Shown one piece after another: positions 30,086 through 37,365 of a stretch of 37,365 nucleotides of DNA (position 1 is its first letter; each line of letters starts with the position of its first letter). Source of the stretch: an uncultured Ruminococcus sp. (GTDB taxonomy: Bacteria; Bacillota; Clostridia; Oscillospirales; Acutalibacteraceae); NCBI GenBank assembly GCA_905234535.1, contig CAJOII010000039.1, positions 1 to 37,365 on the forward strand, written 5' to 3'. Made by a program: the position numbers and the translations under genes. The notes under the pieces are model-generated. The model did no database searches. It worked only from the letters and a program-made list of their open reading frames with translations, and had not been told where the DNA came from.

Positions 30086-30807
30086 TGGTATCGTTAGACG
30101 CTAAAGTGTTAAATCATCAAAGCCTAAATCAGCAGATCAAGTCCGCGGGAGAGGAGATCGAGCTCGATAATGTCCTCGGTCAGCGATTCATCGCCGCGGG
30201 CGTGTCCGACAAGTCTATCGAGATCCACGGCACTCCCGGAAACGCCTTGGGCGCGTATTTAAACGGCGCTGTCATCAATGTCTACGGCAACGCGCAGGAC
30301 GCGGTGGGCGATACCATGAACTCGGGACAGATCAATGTGTTCGGCAATATCGGCGACGCGGCAGGCTACGCGATGCGCGGCGGCAGGATCTTTGTCTTGG
30401 GGAATGCGGGATATCGCGCCGGCATCCATATGAAAGCGTACAAAGAGCACATTCCCGTGATGATCATCGGCGGCAAGGCGGGCTCGTTCTTAGGCGAGTA
30501 CCAGGCGGGCGGCATCATCATCGTGTTAGGACTTTCTGATGATGACAGCGATATCGTCAGCAACTTTCCCTGCACCGGTATGCACGGCGGCAGGATGTAT
30601 CTCAGGTCCAAGTGCGAGGGGATCCACTTTCCTCATCAGGTGACGGCAAAGACCGCCGATCATGAGGATATCGATGATATCCGCGGCTATGTTACCGAAT
30701 TCTGTGAGATATTCGGATATGATGCCGAAGAGATCTTAGATGCGGACTTTACGGTGATCACTCCCGACAGCCGCAATCCCTATCAGCAGATGTATGTAGC
30801 GAATTGA
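30085..30807 (+). CDS. Glutamate synthase GXGXG-domain subunit
   Basis: The 240-residue right-handed beta-helix corresponds to the C-terminal domain of bacterial GltB. Repeats GTPGNALGAYLNGAVINVYG, QDAVGDTMNSGQINVFGNIG and DAAGYAMRGGRIFVLGNAGY show the G-x-x-G-x-x-x-x-x-G pattern. It is structural and links the active sites of the amidotransferase and synthase parts. It starts in the stop codon of the oxidoreductase gene (TAATG). This completes the five-gene split glutamate synthase. Confidence 0.93.
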   Translation: MVSLDAKVLNHQSLNQQIKSAGEEIELDNVLGQRFIAAGVSDKSIEIHGTPGNALGAYLNGAVINVYGNAQDAVGDTMNSGQINVFGNIGDAAGYAMRGGRIFVLGNAGYRAGIHMKAYKEHIPVMIIGGKAGSFLGEYQAGGIIIVLGLSDDDSDIVSNFPCTGMHGGRMYLRSKCEGIHFPHQVTAKTADHEDIDDIRGYVTEFCEIFGYDAEEILDADFTVITPDSRNPYQQMYVAN

Positions 30808-30913
30808 GCAGGTCAATTCGAGTGAATAGTGAATAGTGAATAGTGAATAGTGAGGGTGGACTCCGTCCACACCTGATTCCGGTTTCTTATTCATAAGAAG
30901 TGAGGTAGTTACT
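30801..30913 (+). repeat. Intercistronic region with hairpins and a heptamer tandem repeat
   Basis: A hairpin GAATTGA-GCAGG-TCAATTC overlaps the stop codon of the GXGXG gene. AGTGAAT is repeated four times plus five bases at 30821-30853. GTGGAC-TCC-GTCCAC (30856-30870) and TTCTTA-TTCA-TAAGAA follow. No T-run is present, so it is more likely an RNA-processing or stability region than a terminator. Confidence 0.65.
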
Positions 30914-32125
30914 ATGACTCAATCCGAACAGGAGATCATGCAGTATATCGAAGAGGAGGATGTCAAGTTCATCCGGCTCGCGTTCTGTGATATCTACGGC
31001 GCGCAGAAGAATATCTCTATCCAGCGCGGCGAGCTTTCACGCGCGTTTGAGCACGGCATTGCGATCGACGCATCGTATATCGCGGGCTTCGGCGGAGACT
31101 ACGGTGAGGATATCTGGCTCCATCCCGAAGCGGATACCATCACGGTGCTCCCGTGGCGTCCCGAACACGGCAAGGTGGTCAGGATGTTCTGCACCCTGAG
31201 CTTCGCGGACGGTACACCGGTAGACGCCGACACCCGCACGATCCTGAAGAATGCGGTCACATATGCGCGGCAGAAGGGTTATCGCTTCCACTTCAAGTCT
31301 CAGCTGCAGTTCTATCTCTTCAAGACCGATGAGAACGGTGAGAGTACACACACACCCTACGATTACGCGGGATATATGGATATCGCGCCGCGCGACAAGG
31401 GCGAGAATGTCCGCCGTGAGATCTGTCTGACCTTAGAGCAGATGGGTATCACGCCCGAGAGCTCTCATCACGAGGCAGGCCCCGGTCAGAACGAGATCGA
31501 CTTCACCTATGCCGATCCGCTGACCTCGGCGGACAACACGGTCACCTTTCTCTCTGTTGTCCGCACGATCGCTGCGAGAAACGGGCTGTACGCTGACTTC
31601 TCTCCCAAGCCCTTTGCCGACAAGTCCGGCTCGGCGCTGCATATCACCATGTCGATTCACTCAAAATCAGGCGAGGATGTAACAGACTACGCGATCGCGG
31701 GGATCCTGAGAAGGATCAGCGCGATGACGGTATTTTTGAATCCGACCGACGACAGCTACCGCCGTTTCGGACGGCTCAAAGCGCCGAAATATATCACATG
31801 GTCGTCGAAGAACCGCGCCCAGCTGATCTCGGCACAGCTGACGAAAAACGGCAACCCGTGTCTGCAGCTGCGCTCTCCCGATCCGGAGGCGAACCCGTAC
31901 CTTGCGTTCGCTCTGATGATCTATGCGGCGGTGGACGGCATCAAGCAGCAAGAGGAGCTTCCGCCCTCTACCGATAAAGATGTGCTGTTGATGACTGCCG
32001 AAGAGCAGAAGAACTATGCTCTTCTGCCCGATACGATCGATAAGGCGAGAACAGCGGCATATGACAGCGGATTCATCAAGAAGAATATCCCCGACAGTGT
32101 GGTTAAGGCTTATTGTAATAAATAA
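30914..32125 (+). CDS. GlnA-like protein with degenerate active site (probable pseudo-glutamine synthetase)
   Basis: The 403-residue protein clearly has the type I glutamine synthetase fold: VKFIRLAFCDIYGAQKN, IDASYIAGF, SSHHEAGPGQNEIDF, GSALHITMSI, DPEANPYLAFAL. Key residues are changed. PEPEFF is SQLQFY (Gln130 and Gln132 for two metal Glu), the flap Glu in GYEAP is Lys289 (LKAP), and RVEVR is CLQLR (Gln318 for a metal Glu). NRSPLIR becomes NRAQLIS, and the C-terminus is about 40 residues short. Glu187, Glu194 and His243 remain. By family knowledge this should not make glutamine, but it could still bind a ligand or partner. It sits between glutamate synthase and an ANTAR regulator, which suggests a nitrogen sensor (inference). 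Confidence 0.85.
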   Translation: MTQSEQEIMQYIEEEDVKFIRLAFCDIYGAQKNISIQRGELSRAFEHGIAIDASYIAGFGGDYGEDIWLHPEADTITVLPWRPEHGKVVRMFCTLSFADGTPVDADTRTILKNAVTYARQKGYRFHFKSQLQFYLFKTDENGESTHTPYDYAGYMDIAPRDKGENVRREICLTLEQMGITPESSHHEAGPGQNEIDFTYADPLTSADNTVTFLSVVRTIAARNGLYADFSPKPFADKSGSALHITMSIHSKSGEDVTDYAIAGILRRISAMTVFLNPTDDSYRRFGRLKAPKYITWSSKNRAQLISAQLTKNGNPCLQLRSPDPEANPYLAFALMIYAAVDGIKQQEELPPSTDKDVLLMTAEEQKNYALLPDTIDKARTAAYDSGFIKKNIPDSVVKAYCNK

Positions 32126-32129
32126 GAAA

Positions 32130-32159
32130 CGCCGAGCGAGGACGAAGGCGTGACACTGA
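32130..32159 (+). repeat. Short copy of the intergenic repeat tail
   Basis: CGCCGAGCGAGGACGAAGGC and GTGACACTGA match 8828-8857 at 27 of 30 bases. It lies between the GlnA-like gene and the ANTAR gene. Confidence 0.5.
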
Positions 32160-32192
32160 CGATTTTCTACAGAAAAGGAGTGAAGGGAGCTT

Positions 32193-32774
32193 ATGGCGTT
32201 GGAAGAACGGATGTATCACGCGCTGATCGTGTCACGGTCTGAGAATTTCAAGAAAGAGATCGGCTCCCTTCTGACTGTGGAGCGATTTCGAAAAGACTAT
32301 GCCGACAGCGCCTCTGAAGCGCGCAGGAAGCTCTTGGAGCGCTCATTTGACTTCGTTATCATCAGCGCACCGCTGACGGATGAGTTCGGCTCAAGACTCG
32401 GTGTGGATATCAGCGGGACCCCGGGCTCGATCGCGGTGCTGTTTGTGACGAGCGATGTATATGAGGAGATTGTCCACAAGGCGTCTCCTCACGGCGTGTT
32501 TATCATCAAGACGCCCGCGTCCCGCTCGGTCGTGATCCGGTCGATGGATCTGCTGATCTCGGCGCGCGAGCGGCTCAGAGCCGTCGAAAAAAAGGCGGGC
32601 AAGGCACAGAGCAAGATCGAAGAGATCCGCGTCGTCAACAAGGCGAAGTGGTTTTTGATCGATAACGAGAACATGGGTGAGAACGAAGCGCATAAGTATA
32701 TCGAGAAAGTCGCCATGGACGCAGGAATCACAAAGAAGCAGGCGGCGCAGATGATCATTGAGAAGTACAGTTAA
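32193..32774 (+). CDS. ANTAR-domain RNA-binding regulator with a degenerate receiver
   Basis: The 193 residues comprise an N-terminal receiver-like domain (about 8-118), a coiled linker (RERLRAVEKKAGKAQSKIEE) and a C-terminal ANTAR domain (about 137-190: WFLIDNENMGENEAHKYIEK, then VAMDAGITKKQAAQMIIEKY). ANTAR proteins bind paired hexaloop hairpins in nascent RNA and prevent termination. The receiver lacks the usual acidic pair (LIVSRSE for LIVDDE) and the phospho-acceptor Asp (FVIISAPL for xxLLDxxM). It cannot be phosphorylated conventionally and must be controlled otherwise. I chose the ATG at 32193; AAAGGAGTGAAGGGAGC lies upstream. Hairpins with the right loop stand in the glnN and glt leaders. 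Confidence 0.92.
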   Translation: MALEERMYHALIVSRSENFKKEIGSLLTVERFRKDYADSASEARRKLLERSFDFVIISAPLTDEFGSRLGVDISGTPGSIAVLFVTSDVYEEIVHKASPHGVFIIKTPASRSVVIRSMDLLISARERLRAVEKKAGKAQSKIEEIRVVNKAKWFLIDNENMGENEAHKYIEKVAMDAGITKKQAAQMIIEKYS

Positions 32775-32810
32775 TAATCTCTTAAGGGAAAGACTTAAGG
32801 AAGGTGTATT

Positions 32811-34406
32811 ATGACAAAATATATTTTCGTAACAGGCGGTGTGGTATCGGGCCTCGGCAAGGGTATCACCGCCGCTTCTTTGGGAAGACTTTTGAAGGCG
32901 CGCGGGCTCAAGGTCGCGTCCCAGAAGCTCGACCCCTACATCAATGTCGATCCCGGCACGATGAGCCCTTATCAGCACGGCGAGGTGTATGTCACCGAAG
33001 ACGGCGCCGAGACCGATCTTGACCTCGGCCACTATGAGCGCTTCATCGACGAGGATCTGAATAAGTACTCAAACCTCACCACCGGCAAGGTGTACAGTAA
33101 TGTCATCAGCAAGGAGCGCAAGGGAGAGTATCTCGGTAAGACCGTGCAGGTCATCCCGCACATCACCGACGAGATCAAGCGGTTCATCTATAATGTCGGC
33201 AAACAGACCGACGCGGATGTCGTCATCACCGAGATCGGCGGCACCATCGGCGATATCGAAAGCCAGCCCTTTATCGAGGCGATCCGTCAGGTCGGCCACG
33301 AGGTCGGCGTGGAGAACCGTCTTTATATCCATGTGACCTTAGTTCCGTATCTCAAGGCGTCCGGAGAGCATAAGAGTAAGCCCACTCAGCACAGTGTCAA
33401 GGAGCTGCAGGGCCTTGGGGTATCGCCCGACATCATTATCTTAAGATCTGACGAGCCGATCGTCGACAAGGGGATCTTCGACAAGATCGCGGGCTTCTGT
33501 AATGTATGGCCAGACTGTGTCATCGAGAACCTGACTCTGCCGATCTTATATGAAGCGCCTCTGATGCTTGAGAAGGCGCACATCTCCGACATCGTCTGTC
33601 GGGAGCTGAACTTAAAGTCCCATAAACCGGACCTTAGCGACTGGGAGCATATGGTCGAACGCATCAAGACCCGCGAGCGCACCGTGAAGATCGGCTTGGT
33701 CGGCAAGTATGTTGAGCTGCACGACGCGTATCTCTCTGTCGCCGAAGCGCTCCGTCACGCGGGCTACTATCAGAACTCCTTCGTCGATATCGACTGGATC
33801 GACTCGGAGAAGATCACCGATGAGACTGTGGAGGATCTGCTCGGCAGTTTAGACGGTATCATAGTGCCCGGCGGCTTCGGTCAGCGCGGGATCGAAGGGA
33901 TGATCACGGCGGCAAAGTACGCCAGAGAGCATGATCTGCCGTACTTCGGCATCTGTCTCGGAATGCAGATCGCCGTCATCGAGTACGCGCGCAATGTCGC
34001 CGGCATCAAGGACGCAAACTCCGGCGAGTTCTCTCAGAGCGCGACGAAGGTGATCGACTTCATGCCCGATCAGAACGACGAGATCGATAAGGGCGGCACC
34101 CTGCGTCTCGGCGCGTATCCCTGTGTAATCCAAACGGGGACCGCCATGGAGCGCGCTTACGGGATGAGCGAGATCAGCGAGCGCCACCGCCATCGCTATG
34201 AGTTCAATAACGACTATCGCGATACGCTGAAAGAAGCGGGCTTGACCCTCTCGGGATTCTCCCCCGACGGCAGGCTGGTCGAGACGGTGGAGCTTACGGA
34301 TCGCCCCTTCTACATCGGGGTGCAGTATCATCCGGAGTTCAAGTCAAGACCCAATAAGCCGCATCCACTGTTCTCCGAGTTCATCAAAGCGGCGCTCGGA
34401 AAGTAG
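32811..34406 (+). CDS. pyrG: CTP synthase
   Basis: The 531-residue enzyme converts UTP to CTP with ATP and glutamine. The synthetase domain begins with [20 protein letters not shown] and has [17 protein letters not shown] and [20 protein letters not shown]. The C-terminal class I amidotransferase domain has [22 protein letters not shown] (nucleophile Cys) and [20 protein letters not shown] precedes the ATG. It directly follows the ANTAR gene (36 bases) and ends at a strong terminator. As a glutamine consumer it may share transcription with the nitrogen block. Confidence 0.98.
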   Translation: MTKYIFVTGGVVSGLGKGITAASLGRLLKARGLKVASQKLDPYINVDPGTMSPYQHGEVYVTEDGAETDLDLGHYERFIDEDLNKYSNLTTGKVYSNVISKERKGEYLGKTVQVIPHITDEIKRFIYNVGKQTDADVVITEIGGTIGDIESQPFIEAIRQVGHEVGVENRLYIHVTLVPYLKASGEHKSKPTQHSVKELQGLGVSPDIIILRSDEPIVDKGIFDKIAGFCNVWPDCVIENLTLPILYEAPLMLEKAHISDIVCRELNLKSHKPDLSDWEHMVERIKTRERTVKIGLVGKYVELHDAYLSVAEALRHAGYYQNSFVDIDWIDSEKITDETVEDLLGSLDGIIVPGGFGQRGIEGMITAAKYAREHDLPYFGICLGMQIAVIEYARNVAGIKDANSGEFSQSATKVIDFMPDQNDEIDKGGTLRLGAYPCVIQTGTAMERAYGMSEISERHRHRYEFNNDYRDTLKEAGLTLSGFSPDGRLVETVELTDRPFYIGVQYHPEFKSRPNKPHPLFSEFIKAALGK

Positions 34407-34418
34407 GATCGCTGAGAT

Positions 34419-34447
34419 AAGGAGCAGTTTTCAGACTGCTCCTTTTT
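34419..34447 (+). terminator. Terminator after pyrG
   Basis: AAGGAGCAGT (34419-34428) pairs with ACTGCTCCTT (34435-34444), followed by TTTTG. Confidence 0.9.
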
Positions 34448-34460
34448 GATGTGACAGATA

Positions 34461-34490
34461 TTGACAGCGTTCGATTGGGCGTGATAAAAT
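34461..34490 (+). promoter_or_regulatory. Promoter of the MATE gene
   Basis: TTGACA (34461-34466), 18 bases, TAAAAT (34485-34490). Confidence 0.7.
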
Positions 34491-34559
34491 TAATGTAATA
34501 TTCGGCAGACGAATGTGAAGAGATAGATCATACGCGCTGCGATGAAAGAGGATGAACCC

Positions 34560-35981
34560 GTGTCCGCGCACAGAAAAGGCAAAATAAAAAAGCGAAAACA
34601 GACATCTCAATATGAAAAAATGACCCGGACGCCTATCTCAAAGCTGATACTCGCCCTGTCAGTTCCGGCGATCATCTCCATGCTCGTCACAAATATCTAC
34701 AACCTGGTCGATACCGCCTTTGTCGGTCAGCTGGGGACGAGCGCGAGCGGCGCCGTGGGGATCGTGTTCGGATTTATGGCGATCATCCAGGCGGTCGGAT
34801 TCATGTTCGGTCAGGGCGCGGGGAGCATCCTCTCGCGCTCGCTCGGCAGAAGGGATAGGGAGAGCGCGTCCGCTCACGCTTCGGCGGGCTTCTTCTCGTC
34901 GTTTCTGTTCGGTATCCTCATCAGCGCGATCGGGTTCATTTGGCTTGATGATATTGTGATGTTCTTAGGCAGCACGGCGACGATCGCCCCCTTTGCCAAG
35001 ACCTATATCTTCTATATCCTGATCGCGACGCCCTTTATGTGTTCGAGCCTGACGCTCAACAATTTTCTGCGTTATGAAGGAAAAGCGAGCCTCGGAATGA
35101 TCGGGTTGATGGCGGGCGCGGTGCTGAATATGGCGGGCGACCCGATCCTGATGTTCGGATTCCATATGGAGATCGCGGGCGCGGGACTGTCTACCGCTTT
35201 GAGCCAGGGTGTCAGCTGGGGGATCCTCCTGTGGATGTTCCTCTCCGGCAAGACCGAGTCGAAGATCAGCTTTAAGAACGCGAGAAAGATCACCCTGAGG
35301 ATGTTTCTGAATATCGCGGCGACGGGATTTCCGAGTATGCTCAGGCAGGGGCTCAACAGCCTGACGACCGTGCTTCTGAACGCTCAGTGCGCCGCATACG
35401 GCGACGCGGCGGTGGCGGCGATGAGCATTGTATCCCGCATCATCTTCTTCGCGTTTTCGATCGCGCTCGGGATCGGACAGGGGTTTCAGCCGGTGTCCGC
35501 GTTCAACTACGGCGCGGGAAAATATTCTCGTATCAGAAAGGGCTTTGTGTTCACGGCGCTTGTCTCAGAGGGGATTATCCTCTTGGGCAGCGCGGCGCTT
35601 GTGATCTTCTCCGGCGGGTTGATCGCGCTGTTCCGCGATGATCCTGATGTCATCGAGATCGGCACCAGAGCGCTGGTTCTGCAGGCGCTCGCGACGCTGG
35701 TGCTGCCGCCGTGTATGACGACGGAGATGCTCTTCCAGAGCACCGGCAAGCGCTTGGGAGCGACGCTGCTGTCGGCGGTGCGAAGCGGGCTTCTGTTCAT
35801 TCCGTCGCTGATGATCCTGTCCTCGCTTCGGGGGCTCAGCGGCATACAGGAGGCACAGCCGGTGTCGCTCTTGCTGTCTGTGCCGATTACGGTTATCTTT
35901 GCCGTGTGGTTCTTTAGAAAGCTGCCGAAAGACGACATCGAAGACCATCTGCCTGAATCAGATCAGAACACCGATCCATAA
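34560..35981 (+). CDS. MATE-family efflux transporter
   Basis: The 473-residue exporter has 12 predicted helices in two bundles and is driven by sodium or protons. The N-terminal cytoplasmic part is basic (KGKIKKRKQTSQYEK). The MATE signatures are PAIISMLVTNIYNLVDTAFV, QAVGFMFGQGAGSILSRSLG and a second half with ALGIGQGFQPVSAFNYGAGK. Substrates are drug-like cations or metabolites; none can be deduced here. I favour the GTG at 34560, which has AGAGGATG upstream; the ATG at 34542 has no ribosome binding site. It is monocistronic. Confidence 0.92.
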   Translation: MSAHRKGKIKKRKQTSQYEKMTRTPISKLILALSVPAIISMLVTNIYNLVDTAFVGQLGTSASGAVGIVFGFMAIIQAVGFMFGQGAGSILSRSLGRRDRESASAHASAGFFSSFLFGILISAIGFIWLDDIVMFLGSTATIAPFAKTYIFYILIATPFMCSSLTLNNFLRYEGKASLGMIGLMAGAVLNMAGDPILMFGFHMEIAGAGLSTALSQGVSWGILLWMFLSGKTESKISFKNARKITLRMFLNIAATGFPSMLRQGLNSLTTVLLNAQCAAYGDAAVAAMSIVSRIIFFAFSIALGIGQGFQPVSAFNYGAGKYSRIRKGFVFTALVSEGIILLGSAALVIFSGGLIALFRDDPDVIEIGTRALVLQALATLVLPPCMTTEMLFQSTGKRLGATLLSAVRSGLLFIPSLMILSSLRGLSGIQEAQPVSLLLSVPITVIFAVWFFRKLPKDDIEDHLPESDQNTDP

Positions 35982-36010
35982 AATCAAAAGTAAAAGATAG
36001 TTAAAATTAC

Positions 36011-36047
36011 AAAAAGAACAAGGTACTCAACTGAATACCTTGTTTTC
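36011..36047. terminator. Terminator after the MATE gene, functional in both directions
   Basis: CAAGGTACTC-AACT-GAATACCTTG followed by TTTTCTG. On the minus strand the U-run is TTCTTTTTG. Confidence 0.8.
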
Positions 36048-36280
36048 TGAATTGCGGGAGTGGGAGGTCTACTTATTTTGCGAGCTTGATCGTGAGGAGC
36101 GGCCCGTCCCGATCCTCGTCGCGTGTCGGCTGACTTCGCCTCGGGCTGCTCGGCTCGTCATCCGCGCGCTTTGGAGGACACCGTTCACCGAAAACAATTC
36201 ACCGGATTGTTTTCGACTCACTGACCAAACGAGCAAAAGTACCCATCGATAGCATAACCCGCAGATCGTGTTTCGCTTCT

Positions 36281-36321
36281 TGTAAAAAAGAACAAGGCGC
36301 CCTGTCGGACACCTTGCGATT
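36281..36321 (-). terminator. Minus-strand terminator downstream of the dehydrogenase fragment
   Basis: On the minus strand CAAGGTGTCC-GACA-GGGCGCCTTG (two G-U pairs) is followed by TTCTTTTTT. It resembles the terminator at 36011, as if duplicated. Confidence 0.65.
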
Positions 36322-36384
36322 TTGGTACGTTGCACCAAAAAAGATATTATGTTTTTTGTGTTATCGGGAGCGTTTTCTCCTTCA

Positions 36385-36418
36385 TAAACCAGGAGTCAAG
36401 AAGATGACTCTTAGTTTA
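36385..36418. repeat. Long hairpin
   Basis: TAAACCAGGAGTCA pairs with TGACTCTTAGTTTA over 14 positions (one mismatch, one G-U) around the loop AGAAGA. No U-run follows on either strand, and the function is unknown. Confidence 0.6.
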
Positions 36419-36478
36419 TTCTGTTTCTACGCACTTCTGATATAATACTTCTTGTAATAACAGTTTGCTGCAGCCCTC

Positions 36479-37279
36479 TCAGACCCTTACAATGATTTTT
36501 CCATTGACCCTGCCTTCGTCCTGGGCGATGATCGCTTCGCGGATGTTTTCAAAATTGAACACCATGCCGCTGACGGGGATAAGTTTATGGCGGTGCAGGA
36601 AAGCAAAGATATCATCCATGACCGGCTGAGTCGGGTAGTTGGAGAAGAAGCCGGTGAGATAGACGCCGTTGGGGATGTCCTTGATGGGATCAAATCCGTT
36701 CAAGGCATAGACGCCGCCCAAAAGCCCGGTCTGGCAGACGATTCCACCCTTTTCCACAGTGGTCAGCGTATCCTTCAGATTGCGGGGACCGATCAGGTCA
36801 AGAGCCTTGGTGATACCGTTTACCTTTCCCGCCAGTTTGCCTTCATCAATGACAGCCTCGTTCGCTTGGGCAATCAGCGGCAGCTTATCCTCTCTATGGG
36901 TAGTGGCGATCACTTTACAGCCCAATGCCTTGGCGATCTGTAAGGAAGCATACCCAAGCGCACAGGTCGCACCACGGATCATCAGCGTATCTTTCGCCGT
37001 CAAATGCAGGCATTCAAACAAACTGCCCCAAGCAGTAAAATACGTTTCCGGAACGGCTCCAAGCGCTTCCCATGACAGCTCGCTGCTTATCGGGAAAACG
37101 ATCCGTCGTGGCAAAAGCGCGTATTCGGCGTAACTGCCGTTGAAGCTGCGTCCCATACCGCCCATCAGCGCCACGATCTTTTGCCCGACAGCAAGTCCGC
37201 CGTCGGAGGGATCGGCAATCTCGCCCACGCATTCGATGCCGGGGATAATCGGTTTTTGGATATAGTCGATATAATGATA
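36479..37279 (-). pseudogene. 5'-truncated zinc-type/quinone-oxidoreductase-like medium-chain dehydrogenase
   Basis: A minus-strand frame open from 37279 to 36479 contains a medium-chain dehydrogenase body: PGIECVGEIADPSD, NGSYAEYALLP, VPETYFTAWGSLFECLHL, the cofactor fold RGATCALGYASLQIAKALGC, and the C-terminus EGRVNGKIIVRV. Full-length relatives have about 60 more N-terminal residues with the start methionine. Here an in-frame TGA (37280-37282) stands right before YHYIDYIQKP, and no ATG with a ribosome binding site lies upstream in this frame; the first possible start is a GTG at 37228. Codon choice is more relaxed and AT-richer than in the neighbours, suggesting a transferred, then truncated gene. 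Confidence 0.7.
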
Positions 37280-37365
37280 TCAGGCTACAGTTTTTTGCTT
37301 GCTTTACAAAGATGTCGCCATTTGCCTGACCGCCGCTAAGCAGTCCTTGTCGTGATTAGTGATGA

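Larger units (their letters stand above)
36048..36480. other. Gene-free region with several hairpins
   Basis: About 430 bases without a supportable gene. A GC-rich block (36090-36180) is followed by a perfect 9-base-pair hairpin GAAAACAAT-TCACCGG-ATTGTTTTC (36190-36214). An AT-rich block then runs to the terminator near 36300. A minus-strand frame of 89 codons crosses the region but has no ribosome binding site and no domain, and its content looks like a dispersed intergenic repeat. Confidence 0.55.

Noticed and set aside
30821-30853. A CRISPR array
   Set aside because: The repeat is a 7-base tandem unit with no spacers and no cas genes nearby.
30914-32125. Annotating this as an ordinary active glutamine synthetase
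   Set aside because: Three metal-ligand Glu and the flap Glu are substituted, so the standard function is not supported by the sequence.
36069-36338. An 89-codon minus-strand frame
   Set aside because: It has no ribosome binding site, crosses a terminator-like hairpin and a GC-rich repeat block, and has no plausible protein features.
36385-36418. An ANTAR target (hexaloop AGAAGA)
   Set aside because: G is at loop position 2, not 4, and there is no adjacent terminator or nitrogen gene.

Overview
The window looks like a chromosomal stretch of a Gram-positive anaerobe of the Ruminococcus / Oscillospiraceae type. The evidence is a dockerin protein and a separate cohesin protein, a type III glutamine synthetase, rubrerythrin, an archaeal-type split glutamate synthase, strong AGGAGG-like ribosome binding sites, and TTGACA-17-TATAAT promoters. 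No phage, IS element, CRISPR array or tRNA was seen.

Layout. 1-1709 (minus): a partial secreted protein and a secreted two-module dockerin protein whose reading frame is broken. 1814-2764 (minus): FMN riboswitch, terminator and RibU-like riboflavin transporter. 2831-5657 (minus): YdjC/ChbG deacetylase, Nudix hydrolase, a decayed Mrr restriction-enzyme remnant and an RlmCD-type rRNA methyltransferase. 5769-7122 (plus): an L,D-transpeptidase with a strong promoter that may give a leaderless mRNA. 7136-8182 (minus): an orphan metal/cobalamin-type binding lipoprotein. 8309-8513: an isolated 5S rRNA gene that appears to lack an internal segment, followed by structured intergenic repeats. 8903-10239 (plus): sirtuin and rubrerythrin. 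10289-13053 (minus): cohesin surface protein, translationally coupled GT-C glycosyltransferase, and an XRE regulator. 13232-18291: TetR regulator divergent from an MMPL exporter and its heptad-rich partner. 18418-19346: two coupled small genes.

19613-34406 is a nitrogen-assimilation block. On the minus strand are glnN (type III glutamine synthetase), glmS and an Amt-PII fusion. Divergently, on the plus strand, lies a five-gene glutamate synthase set (amidotransferase, FMN synthase domain with ferredoxin clusters, ferredoxin, FAD oxidoreductase, GXGXG domain). It is followed by a GlnA-like protein, an ANTAR-domain RNA-binding regulator and pyrG. The GlnA-like protein has lost several catalytic glutamates (two become Gln in the PEPE motif, one in the RxExR motif, and the flap Glu becomes Lys), so it reads as a pseudo-enzyme. 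The divergent glnN and glt leaders each have a consensus promoter, then a hairpin with the same hexaloop AAAGGC (A at loop position 1, G at position 4, the ANTAR-recognition pattern), overlapping an intrinsic terminator.

The best candidate for a new system is therefore a nitrogen circuit in which a catalytically dead glutamine synthetase senses nitrogen status. It would act through a non-phosphorylatable ANTAR protein to antiterminate glnN and glt. The RNA structures and the substitutions are read from the sequence; the signalling link is inference.

34461-37279 holds a MATE exporter, a decayed or repeat-rich intergenic region and a 5'-truncated medium-chain dehydrogenase whose base composition differs from the rest.
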